Positions 41,665 through 49,458 of a stretch of 64,000 nucleotides of DNA are shown here, piece by piece (position 1 is the first letter of the stretch; every line of letters starts with the position of its first letter). A program made the translations under genes and the position numbers. The notes below the pieces were generated by a model. It worked only from the letters and a program-made list of their open reading frames with translations, had not been told where the DNA came from and did no database searches. Source of the DNA: a virus; IMG/VR virus record IMGVR_UViG_3300045141_000199, positions 25,774 through 89,773 of that record. The stretch is one strand, 5' to 3'.

Positions 41665-41861
41665 GATTCAACCGCCACATCTGGCTCCCCTGTGGAGAAC
41701 GTGTCGATCGCGGCCGGAACATCCTCCAGAACCATGTTCTCGGCGAGTTCGCAGGCTAGCCGGAACGAGGCATCGCTATCGATCGGCCGCCCTATTAGCT
41801 CTTCGAGCGTGCTTTCGGGGATGTCGATCGGGATTTTGATGCTGCCTAGTGCGTTTGTCAT
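41661..41861 (-). CDS. 66-residue acidic protein
   Basis: The protein (SIKIPIDIPESTLEELIGRP, ELAENMVLEDVPAAIDTF) is acidic. AAAGGAACC lies before the ATG. No family recognised. Confidence 0.7.
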   Translation of the reverse strand: MTNALGSIKIPIDIPESTLEELIGRPIDSDASFRLACELAENMVLEDVPAAIDTFSTGEPDVAVES

Positions 41862-41872
41862 TGGTTCCTTTC

Positions 41873-42346
41873 TTAATGGCTAGAGCCTTCTTTGTTGCGT
41901 ACCGCTGCTTCGAAGCCCTGCTTGTATGACTCGCGGTCCCATGGCCCGTATTTCTCTCGCTCCCTGCGCAGATCATTGAGAGTGGCTACGGGTATCAAGA
42001 CAGACTCCTTGTCGGGCATCATGCTTAGCAGCCGTTGGGTTTCCCTTCTTAGGGAATCGCGTTGCTTACGCAGCGCTGTGATTCGTTGAGCGATCGTTTC
42101 GTTGCGCTTGCCCCGATCGCGGCCAAGGGCGCGGGCTGCCTCGCTTAGTGCCCGCTGAAATCGGTCGATCTCAGCGTTCAGGGCCGAACGTATCTCCTTT
42201 AGGCCAGCTTCACCCATGCGCAGACCGCGGATAAAAGCCTCATACTCTGGCCCGCTGTGCGCCGTTGGGCTCATTGCCTCCTGCGCGGGTGGTGCGTCGC
42301 TTGTCGGCTGTGGAGCGATGAAATCTCCGCGCGGTTCGAGCATCAT
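41873..42346 (-). CDS. Coiled-coil protein
   Basis: This 157-residue protein has a Pro-rich start and a long coiled coil (ALNAEIDRFQRALSEAARAL) with basic stretches. ATGA overlap with the upstream coiled-coil gene. Confidence 0.7.
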   Translation of the reverse strand: MMLEPRGDFIAPQPTSDAPPAQEAMSPTAHSGPEYEAFIRGLRMGEAGLKEIRSALNAEIDRFQRALSEAARALGRDRGKRNETIAQRITALRKQRDSLRRETQRLLSMMPDKESVLIPVATLNDLRREREKYGPWDRESYKQGFEAAVRNKEGSSH

Positions 42347-42531
42347 CGCCGCTCATGGTCGCGTATCTTGCGGCGCAGGGCCTTCGCTTCGTTCCCCAGC
42401 GCCGCCAGCTCACGCCGGGCTACCTCCCGGTCGCGCTTTAGCTCCTCCACTTCGCGCTCGGCGTTCTTTAGCTGATCGCGTGTCTCTTTGAGTTGATGCA
42501 ACGTCTCATAGTATTGCCCTTCCCAACTCAT
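42343..42531 (-). CDS. Short coiled-coil protein
   Basis: This 62-residue protein is a continuous charged coiled coil (ETRDQLKNAEREVEELKRDR). Start overlaps the upstream stop (TAATG). It may pair with the next coiled-coil protein. Confidence 0.7.
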   Translation of the reverse strand: MSWEGQYYETLHQLKETRDQLKNAEREVEELKRDREVARRELAALGNEAKALRRKIRDHERR

Positions 42532-42707
42532 TAAAGCTCCTGTCTTAGTTCGTCAATTTCATGCTGTAGGCGCCGGTTGTCAAGCTTTAGCCGGCTGCGG
42601 TCTTCCGCCGAGACGCGCCATCGCCACAGCATCGTCCGTAGGACCATAGAACGGGCTCCAGAATTGATCCGACGCAACAAACGTACTTGGAGCCATTCTC
42701 TATTCAT
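42531..42707 (-). CDS. 58-residue basic helical protein
   Basis: The protein (MNREWLQVRLLRRINSGARS) is basic with a coiled-coil end (LKLDNRRLQHEIDELRQEL). It overlaps both neighbours and completes a run of three coiled-coil genes. Confidence 0.65.
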   Translation of the reverse strand: MNREWLQVRLLRRINSGARSMVLRTMLWRWRVSAEDRSRLKLDNRRLQHEIDELRQEL

Positions 42708-42997
42708 AGCGATTTCCTAGGGCCTTGCCGATGCTCGAAAAAGCCGTTCTGCACCATCATGCATCCGCCCACGTCCAGGTACCCGCTGCCTACTTCTGAG
42801 AAGCGCGACAGGCTGTGCGCGAGCAGGCCCATCCGGTCGTCGGCCTCGATGAGGTTCGAGCAGGGATCGCAGGCAGCCCACCATTCGCGGCTGCCCCAGG
42901 TGGTGCCGTCTGGCAGCTTCAGAGTGAAATCCTCACACGGGTAATCCCAGGCGATCTCGGGCGAGTTACAGAAATCGCAGATCGGCGGTTTAAACAT
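42704..42997 (-). CDS. Zinc-ribbon protein, paralogue of 55648-55953
   Basis: ATG at 42997 (MFKPPICDFCNSPEIAW) lies in the end of the upstream gene. Shared with the protein at 55648: CDFC, W-x-x-PC-x-x-F, W-x-ACD-x-C-x-x-LIEA-x-DR-x-GLL and VQ-x-GF. Four Cys form a probable zinc site. Confidence 0.75.
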   Translation of the reverse strand: MFKPPICDFCNSPEIAWDYPCEDFTLKLPDGTTWGSREWWAACDPCSNLIEADDRMGLLAHSLSRFSEVGSGYLDVGGCMMVQNGFFEHRQGPRKSL

Positions 42998-43211
42998 CGC
43001 TGTAGTAAATTCTCTCAAAGTCGAACTGCTCCCAGCCAGGCATACGATCGTAGGCGGTCGCTTCCGGCCAGTCGGCCAGAAGGTCGGGCGGTACGCGCAT
43101 AAACCTGCTCGGCCCAGGAACCGGCAACACCCAAATCCGAGGAGGAGGCTCGATCAGCGTCTCATAGCGCCAATTGTTGGCCGGGCCGCCTTGGCACCAA
43201 ACGCTAAGCAT
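42990..43211 (-). CDS. Small protein, unknown function
   Basis: ATG at 43211 (MLSVWCQGGPANNWRYETLI) lies within the upstream gene's end. The 73-residue protein is Pro/Trp rich. Unknown. Confidence 0.65.
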   Translation of the reverse strand: MLSVWCQGGPANNWRYETLIEPPPRIWVLPVPGPSRFMRVPPDLLADWPEATAYDRMPGWEQFDFERIYYSDV

Positions 43212-43440
43212 CGGACTTCCCAATCCTGATTTTCTGATCGATTACCTCGAAATCGTCAGGGCCGATCCCTTCTTTCTGGAGCACGCGGGCGAGCAGGGCG
43301 TTGCCAAACTCAAGTCCCTCGGGCGAATACTCAGTGAACCGGCCGGCGTTGGGCTCTGAGTAAAGGACTCGGCCTCCGCGCACAACCTCAATCGCCTCGG
43401 GTGAGAAGTGAACTTCGATATCCATTATCTCGTCAGGCAT
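43204..43440 (-). CDS. Small beta-rich protein
   Basis: This 78-residue protein (MDIEVHFSPEAIEVVRGGRV) is acidic. A second in-frame ATG lies six codons in. No family recognised. Confidence 0.65.
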   Translation of the reverse strand: MPDEIMDIEVHFSPEAIEVVRGGRVLYSEPNAGRFTEYSPEGLEFGNALLARVLQKEGIGPDDFEVIDQKIRIGKSDA

Positions 43441-43702
43441 CGATGGCCTCCACTATTTTGATTGCGATCTCACGGTATGTTGGCCGCGGATTGGCCAGAA
43501 ACAACGCCTCAATGATAATGTCTTCGATTCGGTTAACTGCTGACCACTTTGCCTTTTGGTTCTCTTCGAACTCCACGGCCCCATCGTAAAAGCCTTCTTC
43601 GCGCAACCGGGCAGCTAGCTCTTTTGGGTGCTCGGTCTGCATGTGTGCTACTTGCGAGTGGGCGTCGTCTGCCTCGAAATCACAAACTGGACATTTGTTC
43701 AT
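43433..43702 (-). CDS. C2H2 zinc-finger mini-protein
   Basis: AAAGGAGAGAGA precedes the ATG at 43702. The 89-residue protein begins CPVCDFEADDAHSQVAHMQT-EH, a CX2CX12HX4H zinc finger, followed by a helical domain. C2H2 fingers are uncommon in phages; it may bind DNA or protein. Confidence 0.75.
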   Translation of the reverse strand: MNKCPVCDFEADDAHSQVAHMQTEHPKELAARLREEGFYDGAVEFEENQKAKWSAVNRIEDIIIEALFLANPRPTYREIAIKIVEAIDA

Positions 43703-43832
43703 TCTCTCTCCTTTGAGCGCACGCCAAGCACAGAAAGCCAAGGTCCGTGTAAAACCTACACAGCTTAATTAGTGCGCAGTCGAGGCACGTCACTTCTATC
43801 GGCGGTCCTGTGACGTAATATCTCTTAGGCAT
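43680..43832 (-). CDS. 50-residue zinc-ribbon protein
   Basis: ATG 43832 overlaps the upstream stop. The protein has TCLDCALIKLC and LCLACAQRR (two CxxC pairs). Overlaps the C2H2 gene by 23 bases. Confidence 0.65.
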   Translation of the reverse strand: MPKRYYVTGPPIEVTCLDCALIKLCRFYTDLGFLCLACAQRRENEQMSSL

Positions 43833-44181
43833 CTTCCACCAACTGATATTCAGCCCCGCGCATAACGTGGTCGTTCGAATCGTCCGCCAATTCACTCTGC
43901 CGTACCTTGCTATATGTAACAACGTTTGGCGAGTTGACGATCTCGGGCGGCAGATCGGGGTTCTCGGTCGCATCCCAAATCGCCGCGTTGTCACTCAAGC
44001 CCGGGTGCGCGAGTATCTTCAGGCGATCGGGCAGCGGCCAGCCGAACATGTCTTTCTCTATCACAAACGAGCCCGGCTGAGCGCCCGCTCCGGCGAGCTT
44101 GCTCGCCATCGTCTCGATGTTGCCGATATGCGACATCGGCCCGTCTTTGAAGCGCATGAGATAGCCGTCAGGAGGAGCCAC
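43825..44181 (-). CDS. Protein of unknown function
   Basis: This 118-residue protein (MAPPDGYLMRFKDGPMSHIG; WPLPDRLKILAHPG) has no recognised motif. Start lies in the end of the upstream gene. Confidence 0.65.
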   Translation of the reverse strand: MAPPDGYLMRFKDGPMSHIGNIETMASKLAGAGAQPGSFVIEKDMFGWPLPDRLKILAHPGLSDNAAIWDATENPDLPPEIVNSPNVVTYSKVRQSELADDSNDHVMRGAEYQLVEDA

Positions 44182-44707
44182 GGACGGCCTCCTTCACAGC
44201 CGATGCTATACGGCCGCCGATCTCTTCAGGCTCTTGCGTCTCCCACTCCGCCACAACCGGCCTGTCACCATCGCGAACGATGTAAGCGCGGTCTAGGCGC
44301 TCGGCTTTCTTGTCAGCCGTGTGAACCATGACGATCTCCCGGCGGATGTCCAGCATGTCAGCCGGCATGAGTTCACCTTTTTCTGCTTGCTCTCGGCGGG
44401 GGTCGCCGTCCTTCAACACAACTTGCCAGGCCGTCGAGAGGGTTCCCCCCAGGTCCAGGGCGCCCGGCTTAAGCAACTCAAACGTGCGCGCGAGGTAGCG
44501 CCCGGGTTCGTCATCCTCGCTGAGGAACATGCCGAGTTCGAGCACGGCCAGGTCGCCGTTGTGGCCCAGGAAGGCGGTCGGGTTGATGTCCTCCTCGGCT
44601 CCCAGGGCATAAGCGTCCACGCGGCCCTTGATGAACCCTGCCAGCGCGTCGGCCGAGTCGATCTCAACGTCAGTAATGACGGTTACGGGGTCATCCACGG
44701 GGAACAC
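44168..44707 (-). CDS. Protein of unknown function
   Basis: This 179-residue acidic protein (DPVTVITDVEIDSADALAGF; ALDLGGTLSTAWQVVLKDGD) shows alternating strands and helices. No family recognised. Confidence 0.65.
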   Translation of the reverse strand: MFPVDDPVTVITDVEIDSADALAGFIKGRVDAYALGAEEDINPTAFLGHNGDLAVLELGMFLSEDDEPGRYLARTFELLKPGALDLGGTLSTAWQVVLKDGDPRREQAEKGELMPADMLDIRREIVMVHTADKKAERLDRAYIVRDGDRPVVAEWETQEPEEIGGRIASAVKEAVRGSS

Positions 44708-44954
44708 TCCTCTGTGGCCCGCCAGGCGACTTGTCGGCCGGCTCGATGTCTTCTAGGCGCGTTTCATCGAATGCCAGGACGGTCGGCGCCTCTATGCCGT
44801 CCTTGGCCTCTGATTCGAGGCTGATCTGCGTGCAGCCCGTTAGGAAGAAGTGAACCCCTACGGCCTTCCCTGTGTAGCCCGTTACCCGGTCGCGGTACTC
44901 ATCCTCTAGCTCGATCGATGTCTGAAATTTTGTTCCCTTGTTCTTTTTTGCCAT
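44691..44954 (-). CDS. Conserved small phage protein
   Basis: This 87-residue protein has YRDRVTGYTGKAVGVHFFLT and a small beta-barrel look (LTGCTQISLESEAKDG), a pattern seen in many phage accessory regions. Function unknown. Confidence 0.65.
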   Translation of the reverse strand: MAKKNKGTKFQTSIELEDEYRDRVTGYTGKAVGVHFFLTGCTQISLESEAKDGIEAPTVLAFDETRLEDIEPADKSPGGPQRSVPRG

Positions 44955-45057
44955 TGATCTTTCTCACTTTCGGTTTTGCTTTCTCAAGGCCGACTAGCGG
45001 CCGTTTTACCTTTTTAGCTTTGTTGCGGGCGTTGTCGGGGTCTGACGTTCCTCTCAT
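44899..45057 (-). CDS. 52-residue basic protein
   Basis: ATGA overlap with the upstream gene supports the start. The protein (MRGTSDPDNARNKAKKVKRP) is very basic. It overlaps the next gene by 56 bases, longer than usual, which lowers confidence. Confidence 0.5.
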   Translation of the reverse strand: MRGTSDPDNARNKAKKVKRPLVGLEKAKPKVRKINGKKEQGNKISDIDRARG

Positions 45058-45347
45058 CCGAACCATTTCTTTGTGGTAGGCATGCCGTTCTCGCTGTCTG
45101 CCTCAAATTCGTCAATCGCTGCTTGAGCCTGTTCAATTCCGTAGTCGTTACTCTTCCACCACTCGACCGCGCGCCACACGTCTCTCAGGTCTTGCGGAAT
45201 CTCAAGATCATTGGCGAGCTTACGAGTCTCCCTCGCCGCGGCCGAATCACCCACAGCCTCATCGATCGCGTCCGCCATCGAAAGCAAGCGTTGGTGCGTG
45301 CCATCAAAGCTGAGATAGCAGAGATAGTCAAACGATCCTCCGCTCAT
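45054..45347 (-). CDS. Conserved small phage protein (MSGGSFDYLC type)
   Basis: This 97-residue protein begins MSGGSFDYLCYLSFDGTHQR and has DLRDVWRAVEWWKSNDYG; this start and the Trp-rich helix are typical of a widespread phage family of unknown role. Confidence 0.75.
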   Translation of the reverse strand: MSGGSFDYLCYLSFDGTHQRLLSMADAIDEAVGDSAAARETRKLANDLEIPQDLRDVWRAVEWWKSNDYGIEQAQAAIDEFEADSENGMPTTKKWFG

Positions 45348-45628
45348 GCGTTCTCCCCAAACTGGACAGGCAGCGGCGGCAGATCGCCGTTGGTCATCTG
45401 CTCATCGAACGTGGCGGGCCTGCCCTCCTTCTCCCAGCGTTCATGTGCGGCGGAATGGTCGATCAGGCCGAGTACGGCCACGGACGGGCACAACGGGCAG
45501 CACATGACCTGCGTGAAGTGCGGCGGGGCGTCCCAGCCGGCCTCGAATGCCTCCTCGGCGCCCATCGAATCCTCGATGCCGTAGCACTGGCACTTCAGGG
45601 CGATCGGAGGATCAGATAGCGGAGGCAT
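45344..45628 (-). CDS. Zinc-binding small protein
   Basis: ATG at 45628 lies in the upstream gene's end; longer starts give an implausible Arg-rich extension. The 94-residue protein has KCQCYG and CCPLCPSVAVL, a likely zinc site. Confidence 0.7.
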   Translation of the reverse strand: MPPLSDPPIALKCQCYGIEDSMGAEEAFEAGWDAPPHFTQVMCCPLCPSVAVLGLIDHSAAHERWEKEGRPATFDEQMTNGDLPPLPVQFGENA

Positions 45629-45839
45629 CGAACTCCCCCGGCCCGGCCGGCTGCGGGCGCTCTCTGACCTTCTCGGCTGCCTCAAGGGCCAGACGCGCCC
45701 AAACGCGCTGGTCTGCCTTGCCCTCCTCGGGCAGCTTCTCCCAGGGCAGCCTAGGGAGCGGCCTCGCTTGGCTAGTGCGCGTGTCAACGTAGTTCCAGCC
45801 AGCCTCGGCCGCTACCTCAATTTCCTCAGTCGTCGCCAT
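45612..45839 (-). CDS. Small helical protein
   Basis: This 75-residue protein (MATTEEIEVAAEAGWNYVDT; VWARLALEAAEKVRERP) is helical; unknown role. Overlaps both neighbours. Confidence 0.7.
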   Translation of the reverse strand: MATTEEIEVAAEAGWNYVDTRTSQARPLPRLPWEKLPEEGKADQRVWARLALEAAEKVRERPQPAGPGEFDASAI

Positions 45840-46002
45840 TTTGGGCCTCTTCCATGTCGATTAGAAACTCCTCGCACTCCGCGCAACGTTCCTCGCGGTC
45901 AGGCTTTGGAGTCAAATGTGTTTTGTGCGTGTGCCCGCACACAGCTACATGCGGGCTACCCGGCAGGTAGTAATGCAGTACGGCTACATCCTCAACAATC
46001 AT
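45826..46002 (-). CDS. 58-residue Cys/His protein
   Basis: The protein (MIVEDVAVLHYYLPGSPHVA) has CGHTHKTHL and CAEC, a small zinc ribbon similar to the CGH...CxxC type at 46214. ATGA overlap upstream. Confidence 0.7.
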   Translation of the reverse strand: MIVEDVAVLHYYLPGSPHVAVCGHTHKTHLTPKPDREERCAECEEFLIDMEEAQNGDD

Positions 46003-46217
46003 CTGTCCAACTCCTCCAATCTGTGCAGTGCAGTTTCGATCTTGCGAAAGGCGGCCGTGAGTGAACCTGTACCCGGCACTAGTGAGAAAATCTTACGTCG
46101 GGTGCGATCGAAGTCCCGGATGTTTTGAGCCGCCCGTTCCAGGGTTTCCTTGTTCGCCTGAATGGTGGATTCGCGAGCAAGTGTGGCTACCTCCTCGGCC
46201 AGTAGATGGTCGCTCAT
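45999..46217 (-). CDS. Small helical protein
   Basis: This 72-residue protein (MSDHLLAEEVATLARESTIQ) is a pair of helices. ATGA overlaps at both ends. Unknown role. Confidence 0.7.
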   Translation of the reverse strand: MSDHLLAEEVATLARESTIQANKETLERAAQNIRDFDRTRRKIFSLVPGTGSLTAAFRKIETALHRLEELDR

Positions 46218-46423
46218 ATAAGCCCCATCGCCTGTCCCAGCTCAATGCAGACCACACACTTGTCTTCGCCCTCGTATCCGGCGGACTCTTTGACGTGGCC
46301 GCACACAGCCTTTGAGCCGGGCGGGACCGCCGCTAGAGCATAAGCAAGCGGCAAGACGTAAAGGTGACACATGCCGGTGTAGTCCGTTGGCGTCTCAGTG
46401 CGCTCTAGCTCAGTCGTTGTCAT
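46214..46423 (-). CDS. Zinc-ribbon mini-protein
   Basis: This 69-residue protein has AVCGHVKESAGYEGEDKCVV-CIEL, a CGH plus CxxC zinc site, similar to the protein at 45826. Unknown function. Confidence 0.7.
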   Translation of the reverse strand: MTTTELERTETPTDYTGMCHLYVLPLAYALAAVPPGSKAVCGHVKESAGYEGEDKCVVCIELGQAMGLI

Positions 46424-46634
46424 GGGTAACCCTATACGCGTTAGCTCCTGCCAAAAACCCCAGCGTCACCAGAAATGCCGCGTCCTCATGTTTCGGTGCG
46501 ATCGTGGCGATTTCGTCTGCGAGTTCTCCCAGCTCAACATGTGTAATTCCTAGCCTCTCACTGACTGTGAGCACTTCATCGTCATTCAGAGCATTGAGGG
46601 CGTCCGCTAGCTTTTCCTTTTGCCTCTTACTCAT
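46410..46634 (-). CDS. Member 1 of the GFxAG mini-protein family
   Basis: This 74-residue helical protein ends VTLGFLAGANAYRVTH. Four other genes (46627, 47524, 53020, 53242) have the same size, helical body and a G-x-x-AG-x-x-x-G end, so it belongs to an expanded family of unknown role. Confidence 0.7.
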   Translation of the reverse strand: MSKRQKEKLADALNALNDDEVLTVSERLGITHVELGELADEIATIAPKHEDAAFLVTLGFLAGANAYRVTHDND

Positions 46635-46839
46635 CGCCTTCTCCTATGAGCATCCCGGCCATGATTCCAAACGAGACTAGTTCGGGTGGCCCATCATCCT
46701 TGGAGCAATCGGCAAGGGCGGTCGCGATCATCCTCAGCTCCTCCTTGGACATTCCAGCCTTCTTGAGCGCCCCTTCAAAATCCTCGTTAGTGCGGTTATC
46801 GAGACGGTCGAGAATCTTATGCATTTTCGCTTCGTTCAT
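46627..46839 (-). CDS. Member 2 of the GFxAG mini-protein family
   Basis: This 70-residue protein ends ELVSFGIMAGMLIGEGDE. Neighbouring position to member 1 suggests tandem duplication with strong divergence. Confidence 0.7.
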   Translation of the reverse strand: MNEAKMHKILDRLDNRTNEDFEGALKKAGMSKEELRMIATALADCSKDDGPPELVSFGIMAGMLIGEGDE

Positions 46840-47042
46840 ATCTCTTTTACCGCCGCTCGTTTCTTACGGTCGATCCGCCGGTCGTCAGCCTTGAGCCGGC
46901 GGATGATGTTCTTGGCCCCTGCCTCGGTAATGGCTGTGGTAAGTCCCTGCCATTCGAGGCTGCCGGGCACTTTGGTTGTTACCTCCCAGCGTGCGAACCT
47001 GCGGCCGCTTCTACGGTAGCCATAGCGGTATGGAAAAGGCAT
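46836..47042 (-). CDS. Small basic protein
   Basis: This 68-residue protein (MPFPYRYGYRRSGRRFARWE; AGAKNIIRRLKADDRRIDRK) is strongly basic. It overlaps member 2 by four bases. Unknown role. Confidence 0.7.
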   Translation of the reverse strand: MPFPYRYGYRRSGRRFARWEVTTKVPGSLEWQGLTTAITEAGAKNIIRRLKADDRRIDRKKRAAVKEI

Positions 47043-47043
47043 G

Positions 47044-47112
47044 TCATCCTTTCAGTGCTCGGGCGGCATAACCAACGATGCCGCCTATTAGGATTGCCTC
47101 TATAAATCCCAT
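47044..47112 (-). CDS. 22-residue membrane peptide
   Basis: AAGGAG lies eight bases before ATG. The peptide (MGFIEAILIGGIVGYAARAL-KG) is one membrane segment with a basic end. Strong ribosome binding site makes it likely real despite its size. Confidence 0.5.
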   Translation of the reverse strand: MGFIEAILIGGIVGYAARALKG

Positions 47113-47123
47113 GCTTTGTCTCC

Positions 47124-47300
47124 TTAGATAATGATTGGCGTGACCTTGTGTATTGTCGCCTCGCCAAACTCTCCTCGGCCTTCTCGGAGGAAGTTCGTCA
47201 CGATGGCTTGACTGAGTTCTACGTAATCTTCGGAATCCTCTACATCGACAGTCATCTCAAACTGCTCACCTTTTATGCTGGCGTCGATTAGAACGTTCAC
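47124..47300 (-). CDS. 58-residue protein
   Basis: GTG at 47300 overlaps the upstream TAG and has GGCGGAG four bases before it; a longer form from 47351 would overlap the upstream gene by 52 bases. The protein (VNVLIDASIKGEQFEMTVDV) is acidic. Unknown. Confidence 0.6.
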   Translation of the reverse strand: MNVLIDASIKGEQFEMTVDVEDSEDYVELSQAIVTNFLREGRGEFGEATIHKVTPIII

Positions 47301-47527
47301 TAGCTCCGCCTTTTTTGCTTGAAGCTGTCTTTGTCCATGATCCATTCCCACTCACTGGTCGAGCGGTTCTTTCTGAAAAATCCCTCAAAGCCAAACAGCC
47401 ACAACACCAGAGCAAGCGGCAGCGAAAACAGAAACAACAGCCCCATACAAACCATGATGATGATAATCAGGATCGGCTTTTCGATCCGGTGGCGCTCGCC
47501 TTCTCGGGTGTAGTAGTAATTCTTCAT
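47300..47527 (-). CDS. Small membrane protein
   Basis: This 75-residue protein has one or two membrane segments (PILIIIIMVCMGLLFLFSLP, LALVLWLFGFEGFF) and charged ends. ATGA overlap with the next gene. Confidence 0.7.
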   Translation of the reverse strand: MKNYYYTREGERHRIEKPILIIIIMVCMGLLFLFSLPLALVLWLFGFEGFFRKNRSTSEWEWIMDKDSFKQKRRS

Positions 47528-47727
47528 TTCTTTGCTCTCCCGACTGCCAGGCCGGCCATGAAGCCAAAGGCGGCCAGCTCGTCCGGGCTAGAAGGATCAG
47601 CAGCCGCGGCCGCCAGCACTCCCGATATCGCTTTGATGTCTACCTTCCTCAGGCCGTAGTAATCGGCGATCTCGTCAAGTTCCTTGCAGAAGCTTTGGAG
47701 CACGTCGTTGATTTCATCTGAGTTCAT
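47524..47727 (-). CDS. Member 3 of the GFxAG mini-protein family
   Basis: This 67-residue helical protein ends ELAAFGFMAGLAVGRAKK, the clearest form of the family motif. Overlaps neighbours by four bases. Confidence 0.7.
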   Translation of the reverse strand: MNSDEINDVLQSFCKELDEIADYYGLRKVDIKAISGVLAAAAADPSSPDELAAFGFMAGLAVGRAKK

Positions 47728-47984
47728 TTCAGGTACTCCTTGATTTTGACCGCAAAGTCCTCGTCTTCGATGTAGTAAGGATCGTTCCCGGGCGCGTTGG
47801 CGATGTTCGCGATGAGCTGGCCTAGGCGTTGACTGGAGTTGTTGATCCAGGCCGTGCAGAGTTCATCGGTAATCTCAGCCTTGCGCGTAGGTGACATGCG
47901 CTCCGGTGGTGGTCCCGGCGGCATGACCATCTTTGCGATCTCGCGGATGTGAGCGTGGCGTGGGTCTTCAGTCACTCTTTCCAC
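47724..47984 (-). CDS. Small protein, unknown function
   Basis: This 86-residue protein has a Pro-rich stretch (MVMPPGPPPERMSPTRKAEI) and helices. Unknown. Confidence 0.65.
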   Translation of the reverse strand: MERVTEDPRHAHIREIAKMVMPPGPPPERMSPTRKAEITDELCTAWINNSSQRLGQLIANIANAPGNDPYYIEDEDFAVKIKEYLK

Positions 47985-48148
47985 CTAACCTTGAGTACAC
48001 TCGATTGCTCATCAAGGTTAACGAGTTCCATCGTTACCTTGTCTTCAACGGCGAGCTGGTTGACGATCCGGTAGATGTCAGAAGTTCGGTCGTAAACGGT
48101 GAGCGTTTTGCCGTCTACCAGCCCGCCAATTATTTCCAGCCGATTCAC
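47972..48148 (-). CDS. 58-residue beta-rich protein
   Basis: GTG start overlaps the upstream stop (GTGA). The protein (MNRLEIIGGLVDGKTLTVYD; DKVTMELVNLDEQSSVLKV) fills the gap between two genes. Unknown. Confidence 0.65.
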   Translation of the reverse strand: MNRLEIIGGLVDGKTLTVYDRTSDIYRIVNQLAVEDKVTMELVNLDEQSSVLKVRWKE

Positions 48149-48495
48149 CGGCCGCTTTCCTCCAAGAGCCGTGTGGCGTCCTCTGCGCAGCTCTGCGCCC
48201 CAGGATCGTCGGCGCCTTCCGCGAACGGCAGTAGGCCGGCGATGATGTCCAACGTCGGCTCAGCCTCAAGCACGGTCGTGCCATCGTAGTTCTCAAGCTG
48301 CGGCCCTGCGACGGCAACTGCTACCTCCACGACCGCCTTACCTGGCGGCATGAGGTTCCACATCTTAGGCATCTCTTCACTCCTTTTGATTGCGTCTTGA
48401 ACGCGGGGATCGGGGTTGCCGCGGTTGCTATCGGCGTAGGCCCCATAGCCAAAAACCTTGTCAGTAATACGGCGCGCTATGTCGAAACCATTCAT
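48145..48495 (-). CDS. Protein of unknown function
   Basis: This 116-residue acidic protein (VVEVAVAVAGPQLENYDG; TLDIIAGLLPFAEGADDP) overlaps its neighbours by four bases. No family recognised. Confidence 0.65.
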   Translation of the reverse strand: MNGFDIARRITDKVFGYGAYADSNRGNPDPRVQDAIKRSEEMPKMWNLMPPGKAVVEVAVAVAGPQLENYDGTTVLEAEPTLDIIAGLLPFAEGADDPGAQSCAEDATRLLEESGR

Positions 48496-48794
48496 GCTTC
48501 AGCCCCCAGGAAGATTTCGATCTCATCGCCGTTCTTTTTCATGCGCATGCCACGCGTGAGCGGATCATCGAGCAACTGTTGCCAGATCGTGTCGAGCGCG
48601 TTCTCGGCGGCTTGTGGCCCGGCCGAGATCACGATCGCGTCCTTGACTGCTCCCTCGATGCGGTCGAGATAGTTCAGGGCCAATGTGACGGCCTTCTCAA
48701 GCAATTCGCAGGCTACGATCGGTTCATCGCGCTCGGTCGCTTGAACCGCTTCCTTGACTAGTCGTCGTGAGCTAAGAAGAGCTAGCGCTGTCAT
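48492..48794 (-). CDS. Small helical protein
   Basis: This 100-residue protein (LVKEAVQATERDEPIVACEL; IWQQLLDDPLTRGMRMKKNG) is helical. Unknown. Confidence 0.65.
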   Translation of the reverse strand: MTALALLSSRRLVKEAVQATERDEPIVACELLEKAVTLALNYLDRIEGAVKDAIVISAGPQAAENALDTIWQQLLDDPLTRGMRMKKNGDEIEIFLGAEA

Positions 48795-48969
48795 GCTCTA
48801 CTGCCTTTATGACACATGTTGCCTCCTCGCGGTATTCACGTTTGCAGGGCTCACACAGCCACTTCCAGGGCGTTGATTGATGCATCATGCTTTTCTCACG
48901 CCGACGCTCATAGAGCGCGGCGGCGCCCCGCTCGACTGCATCCGGTATCGGGCGGGGCGCGTTGGTCAT
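48772..48969 (-). CDS. Small protein with CxxC
   Basis: ATG at 48969 overlaps the upstream TGA. The 65-residue protein (RGAAALYERRREKSMMHQST; CEPCKREYR) resembles small proteins common in actinophages. Confidence 0.65.
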   Translation of the reverse strand: MTNAPRPIPDAVERGAAALYERRREKSMMHQSTPWKWLCEPCKREYREEATCVIKAVEHDSASSS

Positions 48970-49448
48970 GCCGCTACTGGCTCCTTCTCCTCGACCGTCC
49001 ACTCCTCGGGTACGGTGAGAGGAGGATCAAGCGGTGGCATAGCCTCGCCTGTTACGAACTTGGCGGGACTCAGCCGGGGCGCGACCAAGTGCGCGGGAGC
49101 AGCGTTCCTAATTGCCTCATCCATGACGCGCAGAACATCCTTGTAGGAAAGTGCAATCCTGTCATTCCAGTTGATGATCTTGTACAAATCCCTTTGAACC
49201 TGACTGATGCTCAACGGGACCGATTCTGAGTCCGGGAGGAGTTCGGCTACGCGCCTTATAGCCATTGTTTCTCCATGATGTAGCTCGCGGTGTCCGCCGC
49301 TCGATACCGTGAGGGCGTTATGCGTTGCGGCGGCGTTGAAGATTGCCTCGCGTATGCAAACGTTTCCGCCTTTGCCGCCGCCCGAACCTTTCACCCAGCC
49401 GTTGGCTAGGGCCTCTCTTGCGTCTTCGAGTATTTGCTGCGCTGCCAA
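48966..49448 (-). CDS. DUF6197-like protein
   Basis: This 160-residue protein starts with a helix and GWVKGSGGGKGGNVCIREAI, and later has IINWNDRIALSYKDVLRVMD, the two conserved blocks of DUF6197 proteins found in actinobacteria and their phages. Function unknown. Confidence 0.7.
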   Translation of the reverse strand: MAAQQILEDAREALANGWVKGSGGGKGGNVCIREAIFNAAATHNALTVSSGGHRELHHGETMAIRRVAELLPDSESVPLSISQVQRDLYKIINWNDRIALSYKDVLRVMDEAIRNAAPAHLVAPRLSPAKFVTGEAMPPLDPPLTVPEEWTVEEKEPVAA

Positions 49449-49458
49449 CTTGACTCCT